Shown here: positions 9,018 through 17,707 of the stretch, piece after piece | How positions within the stretch are numbered: the first letter of the stretch is position 1 | Layout of the letters: the number at the start of each line of letters is the position of its first letter | Source of the DNA: an uncultured Lachnospiraceae bacterium | Lineage (GTDB): Bacteria > Bacillota > Clostridia > Lachnospirales > Lachnospiraceae | Reading direction: 5' to 3' | Length of the DNA stretch: 64,000 bases | Assembly: GCA_934437985.1 (NCBI GenBank) | Contig: CAKSBI010000003.1 | Location: 1-64,000, forward strand | The notes under the pieces: model-generated | The model's database searches: none | Told to the model about the DNA's origin: nothing | What the model saw: the letters and a program-made list of their open reading frames with translations, nothing else | Translations under genes and position numbers: made by a program

Positions 9018-9419
9018 TTACTTCATTGTTTTATTAGGCTCTGTGGTTCTGGCAACATTTCCATTAGTAATTGTAATTTTATACGTATTTTCATCTGTAA
9101 CTTTTACTTTCTTCCAGTCTGCATGAATCGTGTTAAGACCAGTTTCAAAATCAGCATTATCACATGTTGTTCCATTCTTATCAATAGTAATAACAACTGT
9201 TTTATCATTTACTTTATTCCAAGTTGTCTCATCCCCAAGAGCAAGATTACAATACTCTACCATTGTGTCATATGACTGCACATTAGAAGATGTTCTTGCA
9301 TTACCTACCCACTTCATTACCTGTGGTGCAAGTGCTACAGCTATAATAGCCATAATAAGTACTACCACGATTAACTCTACAAGCGAAAAACCTTTGTTGT
9401 TCTTCTTAATTTTCTTCAT
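9018..9419 (-). CDS. pilA: Major type IV pilin
   Basis: A 133-residue prepilin. Leader MKKIKKNNKG is basic and short; cleavage after Gly gives FSLVELIVVVLIMAIIAVALAP with Glu5 and the kink-forming Pro22, as in PilA-type pilins. The head of about 100 residues holds only two cysteines (CNLAL and TTCDNAD), possibly a disulfide. The frame is open further upstream to 9518, but the ATG at 9419 has AAGGAG 8 nt before it and gives the proper leader, so this is the start. Position right after pilC and small size mark it as the main subunit. It is followed by a strong hairpin (8931-8967), in line with an abundant mRNA. Confidence 0.88.
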   Translation of the reverse strand: MKKIKKNNKGFSLVELIVVVLIMAIIAVALAPQVMKWVGNARTSSNVQSYDTMVEYCNLALGDETTWNKVNDKTVVITIDKNGTTCDNADFETGLNTIHADWKKVKVTDENTYKITITNGNVARTTEPNKTMK

Positions 9420-9507
9420 AATAACAATCTCCTTTTTAATAATATATATCTTAAACCCACCCTGTACCGGCTCCCTCTCCACCGTTACCTTAGGATTTAA
9501 TTCAACC

Positions 9508-10719
9508 TTACAGATCATTCAATCCACCATACATATTGATCATCGGCATATACATTGCAAGTACAAGTATACCAACTATAACACCCATTACCACAATGAT
9601 CAGCGGCTCCATGGCTGCTGTTAAACTCTGGGTTGCAAGCTCGGTCTCTTCTTCATAGTAATCAGCAACCTTGTCAAGCATCTCTTCTATATTACCGGTC
9701 TCCTCACCAATAGCTAACATATTATGTATCATAGGTGGGAATACACCTGCTTTTCTTATAGGTACTGACAATGCTATTCCCTGCTCCACTTCAACCCTTG
9801 CCTTCTCAAGTGCCGTTGAATACAATACATTAGTCATTGACCTTGCTGTAATCTCTATGGCCCGTGAGATGCCGAGTCCCGAGCTTATGAGTGTACTGAG
9901 TGTTCTTGCAAACTTAGCCGAATATGACTTGACATTAAGACTGCCAATTAGCGGTGCCTTAACCGCAAGATTACCGAATACTACCCTGCCTGATTCAGTT
10001 CCGGCATAGAACTTAATGCCAAAGAACAGCCCCACAGCTGCTATTATCAGCACATACCACTTATATATAAATACATCACTTAATGCTACAACTGCTTTTG
10101 TAATAGCAGGCAGCTCGCTTCCCATCTCTTCAAACATTGCAGCGAACTTTGGTATGACTAGGACAGACATTATAATTACTACAACAAGTGCAACACACAT
10201 AAGTACTATCGGATATATCATGGCTTTCTTTACAAGCCCCGATAACTTGGCAGACTTTTCAAACTGCCTGCTCATTCGTTCAAATGATACTTCAAGGCTT
10301 CCTGATTCCTCACCGGCTTCTACAAGCGTAACTAACATTGCCGGAAATACCTTAGGGAACCTTGACATCGCCGAAGCAAGTGTATCTCCCTGTTCAACGA
10401 ATGATTTTGTCTCTTCAAGTGCTTTCTTAAGTGTCTTGTTATCAGACTGTTCTGCAAGCATCCTTAGTGCATCCACAACCGACACCCCGGCATTAAGAAG
10501 ACTTTTAAACTGTCTGCAGAATACACTGAGCGCCCTTACCCTGACACCACCGCCGCCAATACTTATATCCTTTGTGAATATATTGGCCTTTTTAACTGAT
10601 ATGGGACGCATACCTTCTTTTTTAAGACGTGCCCTGGCATTGGCCTCATCAATTGCCTGTACTGTACCTTTGACCTCTTTGCCATCCTTATCAATGGTAA
10701 TATATGTGAAATCAGTCAC
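9508..10719 (-). CDS. pilC: Type IV pilus assembly platform protein PilC
   Basis: A 403-residue polytopic membrane protein with two repeated GspF/PilC domains. The first is near LSVFCRQFKSLLNAGVSVVDAL and FPKVFPAMLVTLVEAGEESG; the second near YSAKFARTLSTLISSGLGIS and FPPMIHNMLAIGEETG. Three hydrophobic segments are seen (about residues 170-195, 220-240 and 375-395). It is the rotating platform on which PilB and PilT act. Start is GTG at 10717-10719 with GGAGG 8 nt upstream. It lies 23 nt after pilT. Confidence 0.92.
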   Translation of the reverse strand: MTDFTYITIDKDGKEVKGTVQAIDEANARARLKKEGMRPISVKKANIFTKDISIGGGGVRVRALSVFCRQFKSLLNAGVSVVDALRMLAEQSDNKTLKKALEETKSFVEQGDTLASAMSRFPKVFPAMLVTLVEAGEESGSLEVSFERMSRQFEKSAKLSGLVKKAMIYPIVLMCVALVVVIIMSVLVIPKFAAMFEEMGSELPAITKAVVALSDVFIYKWYVLIIAAVGLFFGIKFYAGTESGRVVFGNLAVKAPLIGSLNVKSYSAKFARTLSTLISSGLGISRAIEITARSMTNVLYSTALEKARVEVEQGIALSVPIRKAGVFPPMIHNMLAIGEETGNIEEMLDKVADYYEEETELATQSLTAAMEPLIIVVMGVIVGILVLAMYMPMINMYGGLNDL

Positions 10720-10742
10720 CTGCTATTCCTCCAAACTTCCAA

Positions 10743-11798
10743 TTAATACATCCTGCCAGACAGGGTATTCGGTTCCTGTGCATAACATAAGGCCTGCTCC
10801 CTGTCTATATACCGGTTAATATAGAGGTCATATAAAGCATCGTCCATTGTCTGCATTCCATTTTTCTTATTGGTCTGCATAATTGATGTAAGCTGATGGG
10901 TCTTGGATTCCCTTATCAGGTTACGTACAGCAGGAGTTGCAAGCATTACCTCAAATACCGCCTTACGTCCCTTGCCGCCTGTCACAGGTATAAGCTGCTG
11001 TGATATCACTCCTTCAAGTACAAGTGCAAGCTGGCTCCGTATCTGTGACTGCTGATACGGCGGAAATACATCAACAATACGGTCAATGGTAGCTGCCGCA
11101 CCAATCGTATGCAGTGTTGAAAATACAAGGTGTCCGGTCTCTGCCGCCGTTATTGCCGTCTGTATCGTATCAAGGTCCCTCATCTCCCCGACAAGCAGTA
11201 CATCAGGGTCTTCACGAAGTGCCGATATAAGTGCATTAGTATATGACCTTGTATCAATGCCAACCTCCCTTTGGTTAACCACACCCATCTTATGCTTATG
11301 CAGATACTCAACCGGATCCTCTAATGTTATAATGTTATACGGATAATTTGAATTAATTATATCAATGAGTGATGCAAGGGTTGTACTCTTGCCGCTTCCT
11401 GTCGGACCGGTAACAAGTATAAGTCCCCTCTTTTTATGTACCAGCTCCTGCACAGACTTTGGAATCCCCAGCGAATCAGCTGATGGTATCTCTTCCCCGA
11501 CAAGTCTGATAACAGCTGCAACAGAGCCTCTCTGATGATATACGTTAACACGGTATCTGCCAACACCCCTTATGGAATATGAAAAATCAAGCTCACCCAG
11601 CTCCTCAAACTTAAGAACCATCGACTCCGGTATAAGCGAATATGCAATATCGTGCATATCGTCCGGCATAAGCACAGGATAATCGAGGTTCATGAGCCTG
11701 CCGTTCATCCTTATCTTAGGCGGCACACCAACCGTAAGATGTAAGTCTGATGCACCGAGTCCCGTAGCCTCTGCGAGTAATTCATTAATAGTTGCCAT
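10743..11798 (-). CDS. pilT: Pilus retraction ATPase PilT
   Basis: A 351-residue cytoplasmic hexameric ATPase. It has Walker A GPTGSGKST at residues 131-139, the Asp box (PYNIITLEDPVEY), Walker B DVLLVGEMRD, the His box TLHTIGA, and the PilT-specific retraction motif AVRNLIRES near residue 290. No N-terminal N1 domain is present, which separates it from PilB. It should power pilus retraction, giving twitching, adhesion under tension or DNA uptake. AAGGAG lies 8 nt before the ATG. It follows pilB by 20 nt. Confidence 0.94.
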   Translation of the reverse strand: MATINELLAEATGLGASDLHLTVGVPPKIRMNGRLMNLDYPVLMPDDMHDIAYSLIPESMVLKFEELGELDFSYSIRGVGRYRVNVYHQRGSVAAVIRLVGEEIPSADSLGIPKSVQELVHKKRGLILVTGPTGSGKSTTLASLIDIINSNYPYNIITLEDPVEYLHKHKMGVVNQREVGIDTRSYTNALISALREDPDVLLVGEMRDLDTIQTAITAAETGHLVFSTLHTIGAAATIDRIVDVFPPYQQSQIRSQLALVLEGVISQQLIPVTGGKGRKAVFEVMLATPAVRNLIRESKTHQLTSIMQTNKKNGMQTMDDALYDLYINRYIDREQALCYAQEPNTLSGRMY

Positions 11799-11818
11799 AT
11801 TATGTCTCCTTTATACGG

Positions 11819-13528
11819 TTAAGCTTCTTCATCATTAGTATATATGATGCGCTTAAACTCATCTATAGTTGTAATGCCTTCACGGACAAGTCTTGCAGCA
11901 CTGCTTCTAAGCGTACTCATTCCCTCAAGAACGGCAATCTTCTCAATCTCTTCCGTAGTTGTCCTTGCCGCAATACAATTACGGAGTCTGTGGCTTATGC
12001 CCATAATCTCATATACACCGATACGTCCCCTGTATCCTGTATCATTACACTGGGTACAGCCACACGCCTCATATATTGTGCATTCGCATGTCTGCGGAAC
12101 CTTTATAAGCTTCTTCTCCTGTTCAGTAGCTTTACGTGGCCTCTTACAGTCACATAACCTTCTTGCCAGCCGCTGTGCAATAACACCGACTGTCGAGTCT
12201 GCAATCAGATACGGATCAAGTCCCATATCAACAAGACGCGTTATGGAAGCTGCCGCACTGTTAGTATGGAGTGTGCTGACAACAAGGTGTCCTGTAATGG
12301 ATGCCGTAACCGCAATACCTGCTGTCTCCTCATCACGTATCTCCCCAATCATTATGATATCGGGATCCTGACGGAGGATTGACCTTAATGCATTGGCAAA
12401 TGTCAGGTCAGCCTTCAGATTAACCTGCACCTGATTGATCCCATCAATGTTAGCCTCCACCGGGTCCTCAACGGTTACAATGTTAACATGCTCACTGTTG
12501 AGCTCGCTGAGCGCCGTATAAAGTGTTGTGGATTTACCGCTTCCTGTCGGTCCCGTAACAAGTATGATCCCATTGGGATTAGAAAATATCTTATCAAACT
12601 TTACAAGCTCTGCATCAGTAAATCCAAGCATCCGCTTATCTCTCGAAAGACTCTGCTTGGAGGTGAGACGCATAACTACCTTTTCACCAAATACTGTAGG
12701 AAGTACGGATACACGGATATCATACTCTGTCCTGTCTATCACCGTCGTGATACGTCCGTCCTGCGGTTTACGCTTCTCAGATATGTCCATGCCGCCTATA
12801 ATCTTAATACGTGTAATAATTGCCGGAAGCATATTGAGCTGATATGACCCACTATTCTGCATAACACCATCAACACGGTAACGCACCCTTATCATATTCT
12901 CCATTGGCTCAATATGGATATCGCTGGTCCTTCTTCTTACTGCCTGTTCAATTATACGCCTGACAAGAATAACTATAGGTGCATTTTCAACCGTATCATC
13001 TACAACCTCGTCATCATCATCCTGCCTCTGTTCAAGTTCCCTGTTATACATATCGGCAACAGCCTGTGTCTCAGCATTGCCGTAGTACTTATCAATAGCG
13101 GTCATTATATCACTTGTTGTAGATATGACCGGTGTTATCTGCATTCCTGTCATTATCTGCAGATCATCAATCGCTATAATATCAAGCGGGTCACTCATTG
13201 CAACCCTTAAGTATTGCGAATCAAATGCATCAAATTCAAACGGCATCATACATACACGCTTGAGCATTGAACCATCCGGCACAAGCTTAAGTATATCCGG
13301 TGATATGTCAAGCTTTGAAAGCTGGATAATATCATATCCTGTCTGTTTATGCAGCGTGTAAGCCACCTGCTCCTCCGTAACATACCCTTCCTGTATGAGA
13401 AGTACACCAAGCTTAACACCTGCTTCTTTCTGCTTTGCGAGAGCTTCTGTAAGCTGTTCCTCTGTTAACAGTCCCGCACTGATAAGCATATCTCCGATTC
13501 TTTTTTTCTGTTTTCTAAATACTGCCAT
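11819..13528 (-). CDS. pilB: Pilus extension ATPase PilB
   Basis: A protein of about 569 residues of the GspE/PilB family. An N-terminal GspE-N/MshEN domain (GDMLISAGLLTEEQLTEAL and a second copy) is present, a domain that in some relatives binds c-di-GMP. The ATPase core has Walker A GPTGSGKSTT, Asp box VTVEDPVE, Walker B IIMIGEIRDEET and His box STLHTN. The zinc tetracysteine insert shows CDC and CGCTQC, with extra cysteines in CECTIYEAC. It is first in the pilus operon and drives pilin polymerisation on PilC. An in-frame upstream ATG at 13543 exists, but the ATG at 13528 has GGGGTGG about 7 nt upstream. Confidence 0.93.
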   Translation of the reverse strand: MAVFRKQKKRIGDMLISAGLLTEEQLTEALAKQKEAGVKLGVLLIQEGYVTEEQVAYTLHKQTGYDIIQLSKLDISPDILKLVPDGSMLKRVCMMPFEFDAFDSQYLRVAMSDPLDIIAIDDLQIMTGMQITPVISTTSDIMTAIDKYYGNAETQAVADMYNRELEQRQDDDDEVVDDTVENAPIVILVRRIIEQAVRRRTSDIHIEPMENMIRVRYRVDGVMQNSGSYQLNMLPAIITRIKIIGGMDISEKRKPQDGRITTVIDRTEYDIRVSVLPTVFGEKVVMRLTSKQSLSRDKRMLGFTDAELVKFDKIFSNPNGIILVTGPTGSGKSTTLYTALSELNSEHVNIVTVEDPVEANIDGINQVQVNLKADLTFANALRSILRQDPDIIMIGEIRDEETAGIAVTASITGHLVVSTLHTNSAAASITRLVDMGLDPYLIADSTVGVIAQRLARRLCDCKRPRKATEQEKKLIKVPQTCECTIYEACGCTQCNDTGYRGRIGVYEIMGISHRLRNCIAARTTTEEIEKIAVLEGMSTLRSSAARLVREGITTIDEFKRIIYTNDEEA

Positions 13529-13605
13529 TAGTATCCACCCCATCCGACCGGTTACTTTCTATGTTTATATATCCACACATATTACATTTCTTATTATACT
13601 TTTCT

Positions 13606-13634
13606 ATTATATAATACATATTTATACACTTCAA
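13606..13634 (-). promoter_or_regulatory. Sigma-A-type promoter of the pilus operon
   Basis: On the minus strand, TTGAAG (13629-13634), a 17-nt spacer and TATAAT (13606-13611). The start of transcription would be near 13599, giving a leader of about 70 nt before pilB. The surrounding 13529-13710 region is very A+T-rich and otherwise holds nothing I recognise. Confidence 0.65.
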
Positions 13635-13710
13635 TTATTTTTATTATATTTTAACAATTCTACTCATTTTTTTACTTTTTCCATGCAATACATAAAGAAA
13701 TATTTATAAT

Positions 13711-13739
13711 TTGAAACTTTTTTTTTTGTATGTTATATT
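13711..13739 (+). promoter_or_regulatory. Sigma-A-type promoter of the chromate-type transporter
   Basis: TTGAAA (13711-13716), 17-nt spacer that is mostly T, then TATATT (13734-13739). Transcription would begin near 13746, about 20 nt before the ATG at 13768. The TTG of the -35 box could be misread as a start codon of a longer ORF; the promoter position argues against that. Confidence 0.65.
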
Positions 13740-13767
13740 AACATGCAGGAAAGGAATCATATATGTT

Positions 13768-15204
13768 ATGAAAAGATTAATTACGATAATGTTAAAAATA
13801 GGTGCTATCGGCTTCGGCGGCGGTACTGCACTTATTCCGGTGATTGAAGATGAAGTGATCAATAACAGGCTTGCTGATGAAGATGAATTTAATAAGGATG
13901 TTATTGTTGCCAATATTACACCGGGGGCACTTCCGGTTGAGATCGCCTCAGGCATCGGAAGACATACACATGGTGTCCGTGGAATGATAGCGGCAGCCTT
14001 TATGATGGCTTTACCCGGCTCATTTTTCACTATACTGCTTTTGTCCCTTATCAGCCGCTCCAGCGAAGGTGTATTAAGGCAGATAATGTTTGCATCTGCC
14101 GGTGTGACTGCGTATATTATTTTTATGCTTCATGAGTATCTTAATTCCACAATTGCTTTATGTAAAAAAAATAATATCAGAACCATCGGGCTTCTGTTCA
14201 TTATTCTTGTATTCGCCCTTACCTCAGGCAAGGAATTATTTGAACTTACCGAATCATTTTTAGGAAATGCTGTCAGCCCTGTTTTTGATATATCAACTAT
14301 ACAGATTCTGATCATTGCTTTTTTCTTTATTTTTTATACCGGCGGCAGAAAAGCTCCGGTTAAGATCGGTGTATCATCTGTTATTGCTGTTTTATACTGT
14401 CTGTGCGTTGGGAAGGCACATGTGATCGATTCTCCTTATATTTTATGGGGACTCAGGATAATTATGCTTATTCTGGCATTATACGGATTATTTACAGGCA
14501 TCAAGGACAGACCACAATTTTCACTCACTCCTGTCAAAAGGCTCATCAAAGAAGAGTTTGCATGGATTATGTTTTTGTTAATATGCTCGTTACCTGCCTT
14601 TGTCTTATGCAGTAAATCGTTGCCTTTTATTGGCAACGGAGTTTTGTCAGCTCTTATGTCATTTGGCGGTGGTGATGCCTACCTTGCAGTTGCAGATGGT
14701 CTTTTTGTAGAATCAGGCCTTGTAAGCTACAGTGATTTCTATTCAAAGATTGCATCAGTTGCCAATGCACTGCCGGGCTCTATCCTCTGCAAAATTCTGG
14801 CAGGCGTCGGTTATTTCATAGGCAGCGAAAACGGACTCATCAGTGCACTTGCAGTTGCATTTTCAGGCTTTTCATGCAGCGTTGCCGCTTCAGGAGGTAC
14901 ATTTTCAGCCGTTGCTTATCTCTATGAGCGTTTTGAAAACCTTGATATTTTTCAGGCACTTAAGCTTTATATAAGACCTATTGTTGCAGGTCTTCTGCTT
15001 ACTGTCTCCATATCAATGCTGTGCCAGAATATAACAATAGCAGATACAGCCAATGTATCTGCTATCGGTATTGTTATTATCACTGCCCTGATATATGGAC
15101 TCAATATCATATGGCGGCGTTTCACCGGGCTTAAGCCTATTGTATGTGTATTAATCTCCGCCGCATTATCACTCATAATGTGTAATGTTCCCGGAATGAT
15201 GTAA
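13768..15204 (+). CDS. chrA: Chromate transporter family protein (ChrA, two-domain)
   Basis: A 478-residue membrane protein of the CHR family in long form: two homologous halves of about 180 residues. The first half has MLKIGAIGFGGGTALIPVI and NITPGALPVEIASGIG; the second has ALMSFGGGDAYLAVADG and ANALPGSILCKILAGVGYF. About ten to twelve hydrophobic segments are visible. Known members export chromate with proton exchange, but the natural substrate in gut or rumen anaerobes is unclear. It is the only plus-strand gene in the first half of the window and is divergent from the pilus operon, convergent with pyrF (30 nt gap, no clear terminator). GGAAAGGA lies 12 nt before the ATG. Confidence 0.8.
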   Translation: MKRLITIMLKIGAIGFGGGTALIPVIEDEVINNRLADEDEFNKDVIVANITPGALPVEIASGIGRHTHGVRGMIAAAFMMALPGSFFTILLLSLISRSSEGVLRQIMFASAGVTAYIIFMLHEYLNSTIALCKKNNIRTIGLLFIILVFALTSGKELFELTESFLGNAVSPVFDISTIQILIIAFFFIFYTGGRKAPVKIGVSSVIAVLYCLCVGKAHVIDSPYILWGLRIIMLILALYGLFTGIKDRPQFSLTPVKRLIKEEFAWIMFLLICSLPAFVLCSKSLPFIGNGVLSALMSFGGGDAYLAVADGLFVESGLVSYSDFYSKIASVANALPGSILCKILAGVGYFIGSENGLISALAVAFSGFSCSVAASGGTFSAVAYLYERFENLDIFQALKLYIRPIVAGLLLTVSISMLCQNITIADTANVSAIGIVIITALIYGLNIIWRRFTGLKPIVCVLISAALSLIMCNVPGMM

Positions 15205-15234
15205 TGTAGAGCTAATATCAACTGCCTATGCTGC

Positions 15235-16158
15235 CTATTTCTGCCATGCCTGCTTCAGGTCTTCTTTCATGTCAAGCACCGCAGCCCTTGATGCATCAGC
15301 GTAATCTGCATCACCATACTGTGCATACTTATCCTGCTTATATGCAGCAATTATTCCGCGTGATGAATTAACAATTGCACCAAGCCCATCTTCATTAAAG
15401 AAGTTAGCAAGGTCACTTCCCCTGCCACCCTGTGCACCGTATCCCGGAACAAGTATATATGCCTTTGGCATAATTTCACGGAGAACCTTACCCATCTCCG
15501 GATATGTTGCGCCTACAACTGCCCCAATATAGCTGTAAGCATCACCCATAACTTCTTCGCCCCATGCCGCAACCTTTTCGGCAACATGCTCATATAATGG
15601 ACGTCCTTCAATTATTCTGTCCTGGAACTCCCCACTTGAAGGATTAGATGTCTTAACCAGTATAAACATTCCCTTTTTCTCTTCTTTACATACGTCAGCA
15701 AACGGCTTAACTCCGTCAGAACCAAGATATGGGTTAACTGTCACAAAATCCTCATCAAAGCCTGCTATATAATTATTACCTACCTTTACTTTTCCAAGAT
15801 GGCCTACAGCATATGCAGCAGATGTAGAACCAATGTCACCACGCTTAATATCCCCAATTACAACAAGATCCTTTGATCTGCAGTAATCCACAGTTTTCTT
15901 GAATGCCATAAGCCCCGGTATACCAAACTGCTCATACATAGCGATCTGTGGCTTAACTGCTGGAATAAGGTCACATACTGCATCAACTATTCCTTTATTA
16001 TACTCCCATATTGCCTCAGCTGCACCTTCAAGAGATTCCCCATATTCCTCAAATGCCTTGTCTGTTATAAATTTTGGCACATAATTTAACATCGGATCAA
16101 GTCCTACAACTATGGGAGCTTCTGTCTCCTTAATCTTATCAACAAGCTTATTGATCAT
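15235..16158 (-). CDS. pyrF: Orotidine 5'-phosphate decarboxylase
   Basis: A 307-residue protein of the longer, PyrF type 2 branch of OMP decarboxylase. It converts OMP to UMP, the last step of de novo pyrimidine synthesis. The catalytic signature DIKRGDIGSTSAAYA is present (Asp, Lys and second Asp of the active-site network), as is VGLDPML near the N-terminus and GYGAQGG in the phosphate-binding loop. The ATG at 16158 has GGAGGAAG directly upstream; an ATG 15 nt earlier overlaps this RBS and is unlikely. pyrC lies upstream on the same strand, with a hairpin and a possible promoter in the 141-nt gap. Confidence 0.93.
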   Translation of the reverse strand: MINKLVDKIKETEAPIVVGLDPMLNYVPKFITDKAFEEYGESLEGAAEAIWEYNKGIVDAVCDLIPAVKPQIAMYEQFGIPGLMAFKKTVDYCRSKDLVVIGDIKRGDIGSTSAAYAVGHLGKVKVGNNYIAGFDEDFVTVNPYLGSDGVKPFADVCKEEKKGMFILVKTSNPSSGEFQDRIIEGRPLYEHVAEKVAAWGEEVMGDAYSYIGAVVGATYPEMGKVLREIMPKAYILVPGYGAQGGRGSDLANFFNEDGLGAIVNSSRGIIAAYKQDKYAQYGDADYADASRAAVLDMKEDLKQAWQK

Positions 16159-16234
16159 TATTACTTCCTCCATATCCGTAATTATTATTATATTTCTGTT
16201 TTATTATTTTGTTTTACATTATTGTTTTGTATCT

Positions 16235-16270
16235 GTTTTACATTTATATGGTGTAGGGGTCAAAAACCCC
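16235..16270 (-). promoter_or_regulatory. Possible pyrF promoter overlapping a GGGGT/ACCCC hairpin
   Basis: On the minus strand TTGACC (16258-16263), 17-nt spacer, TAAAAC (16235-16240). The -35 box lies inside an inverted repeat GGGGT-caaaa-ACCCC (16256-16270), which could also end pyrC transcripts. A 14-nt palindrome ATTATAGCTATAAT lies just upstream. I see no PyrR binding-loop consensus, so the mode of pyrimidine control is unknown. Confidence 0.4.
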
Positions 16271-16299
16271 AGACTTTGATGCATTATAGCTATAATACT

Positions 16300-17580
16300 C
16301 TATAACACTTCCCTGCCTGCCACGAGTGTTTTTATGACTTTTCCATGTACCTTTCTTCCACCAAATGGCGTATTTTTACCCATTGATCTGAAGTTATCCG
16401 TGTTAATCTCATATTCTGTATCAAGCTCGGTGAGTACGATATCGGCAGTCTTGCCCTCTGCAAGTGTCCCCCTGTCTATTCCCGCAACTTTTGCCGGGTT
16501 AGCACTCATGCATCTTACAAGATCTGATAACGAGATAACGTTTTTCAGTACAAGCTCTGAATATGACAATGCAAATGCTGTCTCAAGCCCGACAATCCCA
16601 AATGGTGCTTTCTCAATCGAAGTGTTCTTTTCATCAAAGCTGTGTGGCGCATGGTCAGTTGATATAACTTCCATTATTCCGTCACTGATTCCTTTGAGCA
16701 GTGCATCCACATCTTCTCTCGTCCTGAGCGGTGGATTCATTTTATAATTAGCATCATCACCCGGAATATCGGCATCTGTAAGCGTAAAATGATGCGGACA
16801 TACTTCTGCAGTAACATTTATTCCGTTATCCTTCGCTTCCTTAACCATTCTCACGCTGTCTTTAGTTGAACAGTGGCACAGATGAAGCTTTGCACCAGTC
16901 TCCTTCGCAAGCATTATGTCCCTCGCTGTAATTATGTCTTCAACAGCATTGCTTATACCCCTGAACCCAAGCTCCCCGGCTCTCTTACCGGCATTCATAA
17001 CACCCTTTTCAACAAGATTGATATCTTCACAGTGTGCAAATACTGTTATTCCGGCTTCTTTGGCAAGCTTCATTGCCTGTCTGTACAGTCCGGAATCCAT
17101 CACAGACTTGCCATCCTCACTTATCGCCTTCATACCCTTTGCCGCCATAGCACTGATCTCGGCAAGCTCCAAACCCTGCTGCCCTTTTGTTATGGCACCG
17201 ACCGGGTAGACATTAACACATGCATCCCTGTTAATAATGTCCATAAGTAACTCATAATTACCTACACTGTCTATAACCGGCTTTGTGTTAGGCATGCAGA
17301 ACACAGATGTATAGCCACCTGCAGCTGCAGCTTCACTTCCGGTCTTTACTGTCTCTTTGTGTGTCAGTCCCGGCTCCCTGAAATGAACATGCAGATCTAT
17401 AAATCCCGGCATCACATACAAGCCATCTGCATCTATAACCTTATCGCATCCCTGCAGCACACTGTCTGCAAGATTCTCTCCTACTTTATCAACAATTCCA
17501 TCCCTTACAACAATATCAAATATACCATCACGACCTGCTTCCGGGTCTACAAGATGACCATTTTTTATCAAAAGCTTCAA
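16300..17580 (-). CDS. pyrC: Dihydroorotase, class I
   Basis: A 426-residue amidohydrolase that closes carbamoyl-aspartate to dihydroorotate. The metal-binding HVHFREPG motif is at about residue 60, followed by MPNTKP, a His-containing FAHCED, HLCHCSTKD, and the DHAPHS loop with the catalytic Asp. Length matches class I enzymes of Firmicutes. The start is TTG at 17578-17580 with GGAG 7 nt upstream; there is no ATG nearby that keeps the N-terminal strand. It is transcribed ahead of pyrF. Upstream lies the terminator of asd. Confidence 0.94.
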   Translation of the reverse strand: MKLLIKNGHLVDPEAGRDGIFDIVVRDGIVDKVGENLADSVLQGCDKVIDADGLYVMPGFIDLHVHFREPGLTHKETVKTGSEAAAAGGYTSVFCMPNTKPVIDSVGNYELLMDIINRDACVNVYPVGAITKGQQGLELAEISAMAAKGMKAISEDGKSVMDSGLYRQAMKLAKEAGITVFAHCEDINLVEKGVMNAGKRAGELGFRGISNAVEDIITARDIMLAKETGAKLHLCHCSTKDSVRMVKEAKDNGINVTAEVCPHHFTLTDADIPGDDANYKMNPPLRTREDVDALLKGISDGIMEVISTDHAPHSFDEKNTSIEKAPFGIVGLETAFALSYSELVLKNVISLSDLVRCMSANPAKVAGIDRGTLAEGKTADIVLTELDTEYEINTDNFRSMGKNTPFGGRKVHGKVIKTLVAGREVL

Positions 17581-17654
17581 ATCAGTTCTCCGCCCTTCTA
17601 ATCATTCTCAATATAAATCGTGCATGCACAGCAGCTTACGCATGACACAATATT

Positions 17655-17698
17655 GCACAAAATATAGCTGATGCGGCTAAAATGTCACATCAGCTATA
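17655..17698 (-). terminator. Intrinsic terminator after asd
   Basis: Perfect 11-bp inverted repeat TATAGCTGATG (17663-17673) / CATCAGCTATA (17688-17698), 14-nt loop, followed on the minus strand by ATTTTGTG. It begins 10 nt after the asd stop. The U-tract is short, so termination may be partial and let some readthrough into pyrC. Confidence 0.65.
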
Positions 17699-17707
17699 CG
17701 ATTGTTA

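Noticed and set aside
13711..13767. A 19-codon N-terminal extension of the chromate-type transporter starting at TTG 13711.
   Set aside because: The TTG is the -35 box of a good promoter and the -10 box lies inside the extension; the ATG at 13768 has an RBS.
16201..16260. Repeated TGTAAAACA-like words upstream of pyrF as a CRISPR or regulator-binding array.
   Set aside because: The copies are short, irregularly spaced and A+T-rich, as expected by chance in this region.
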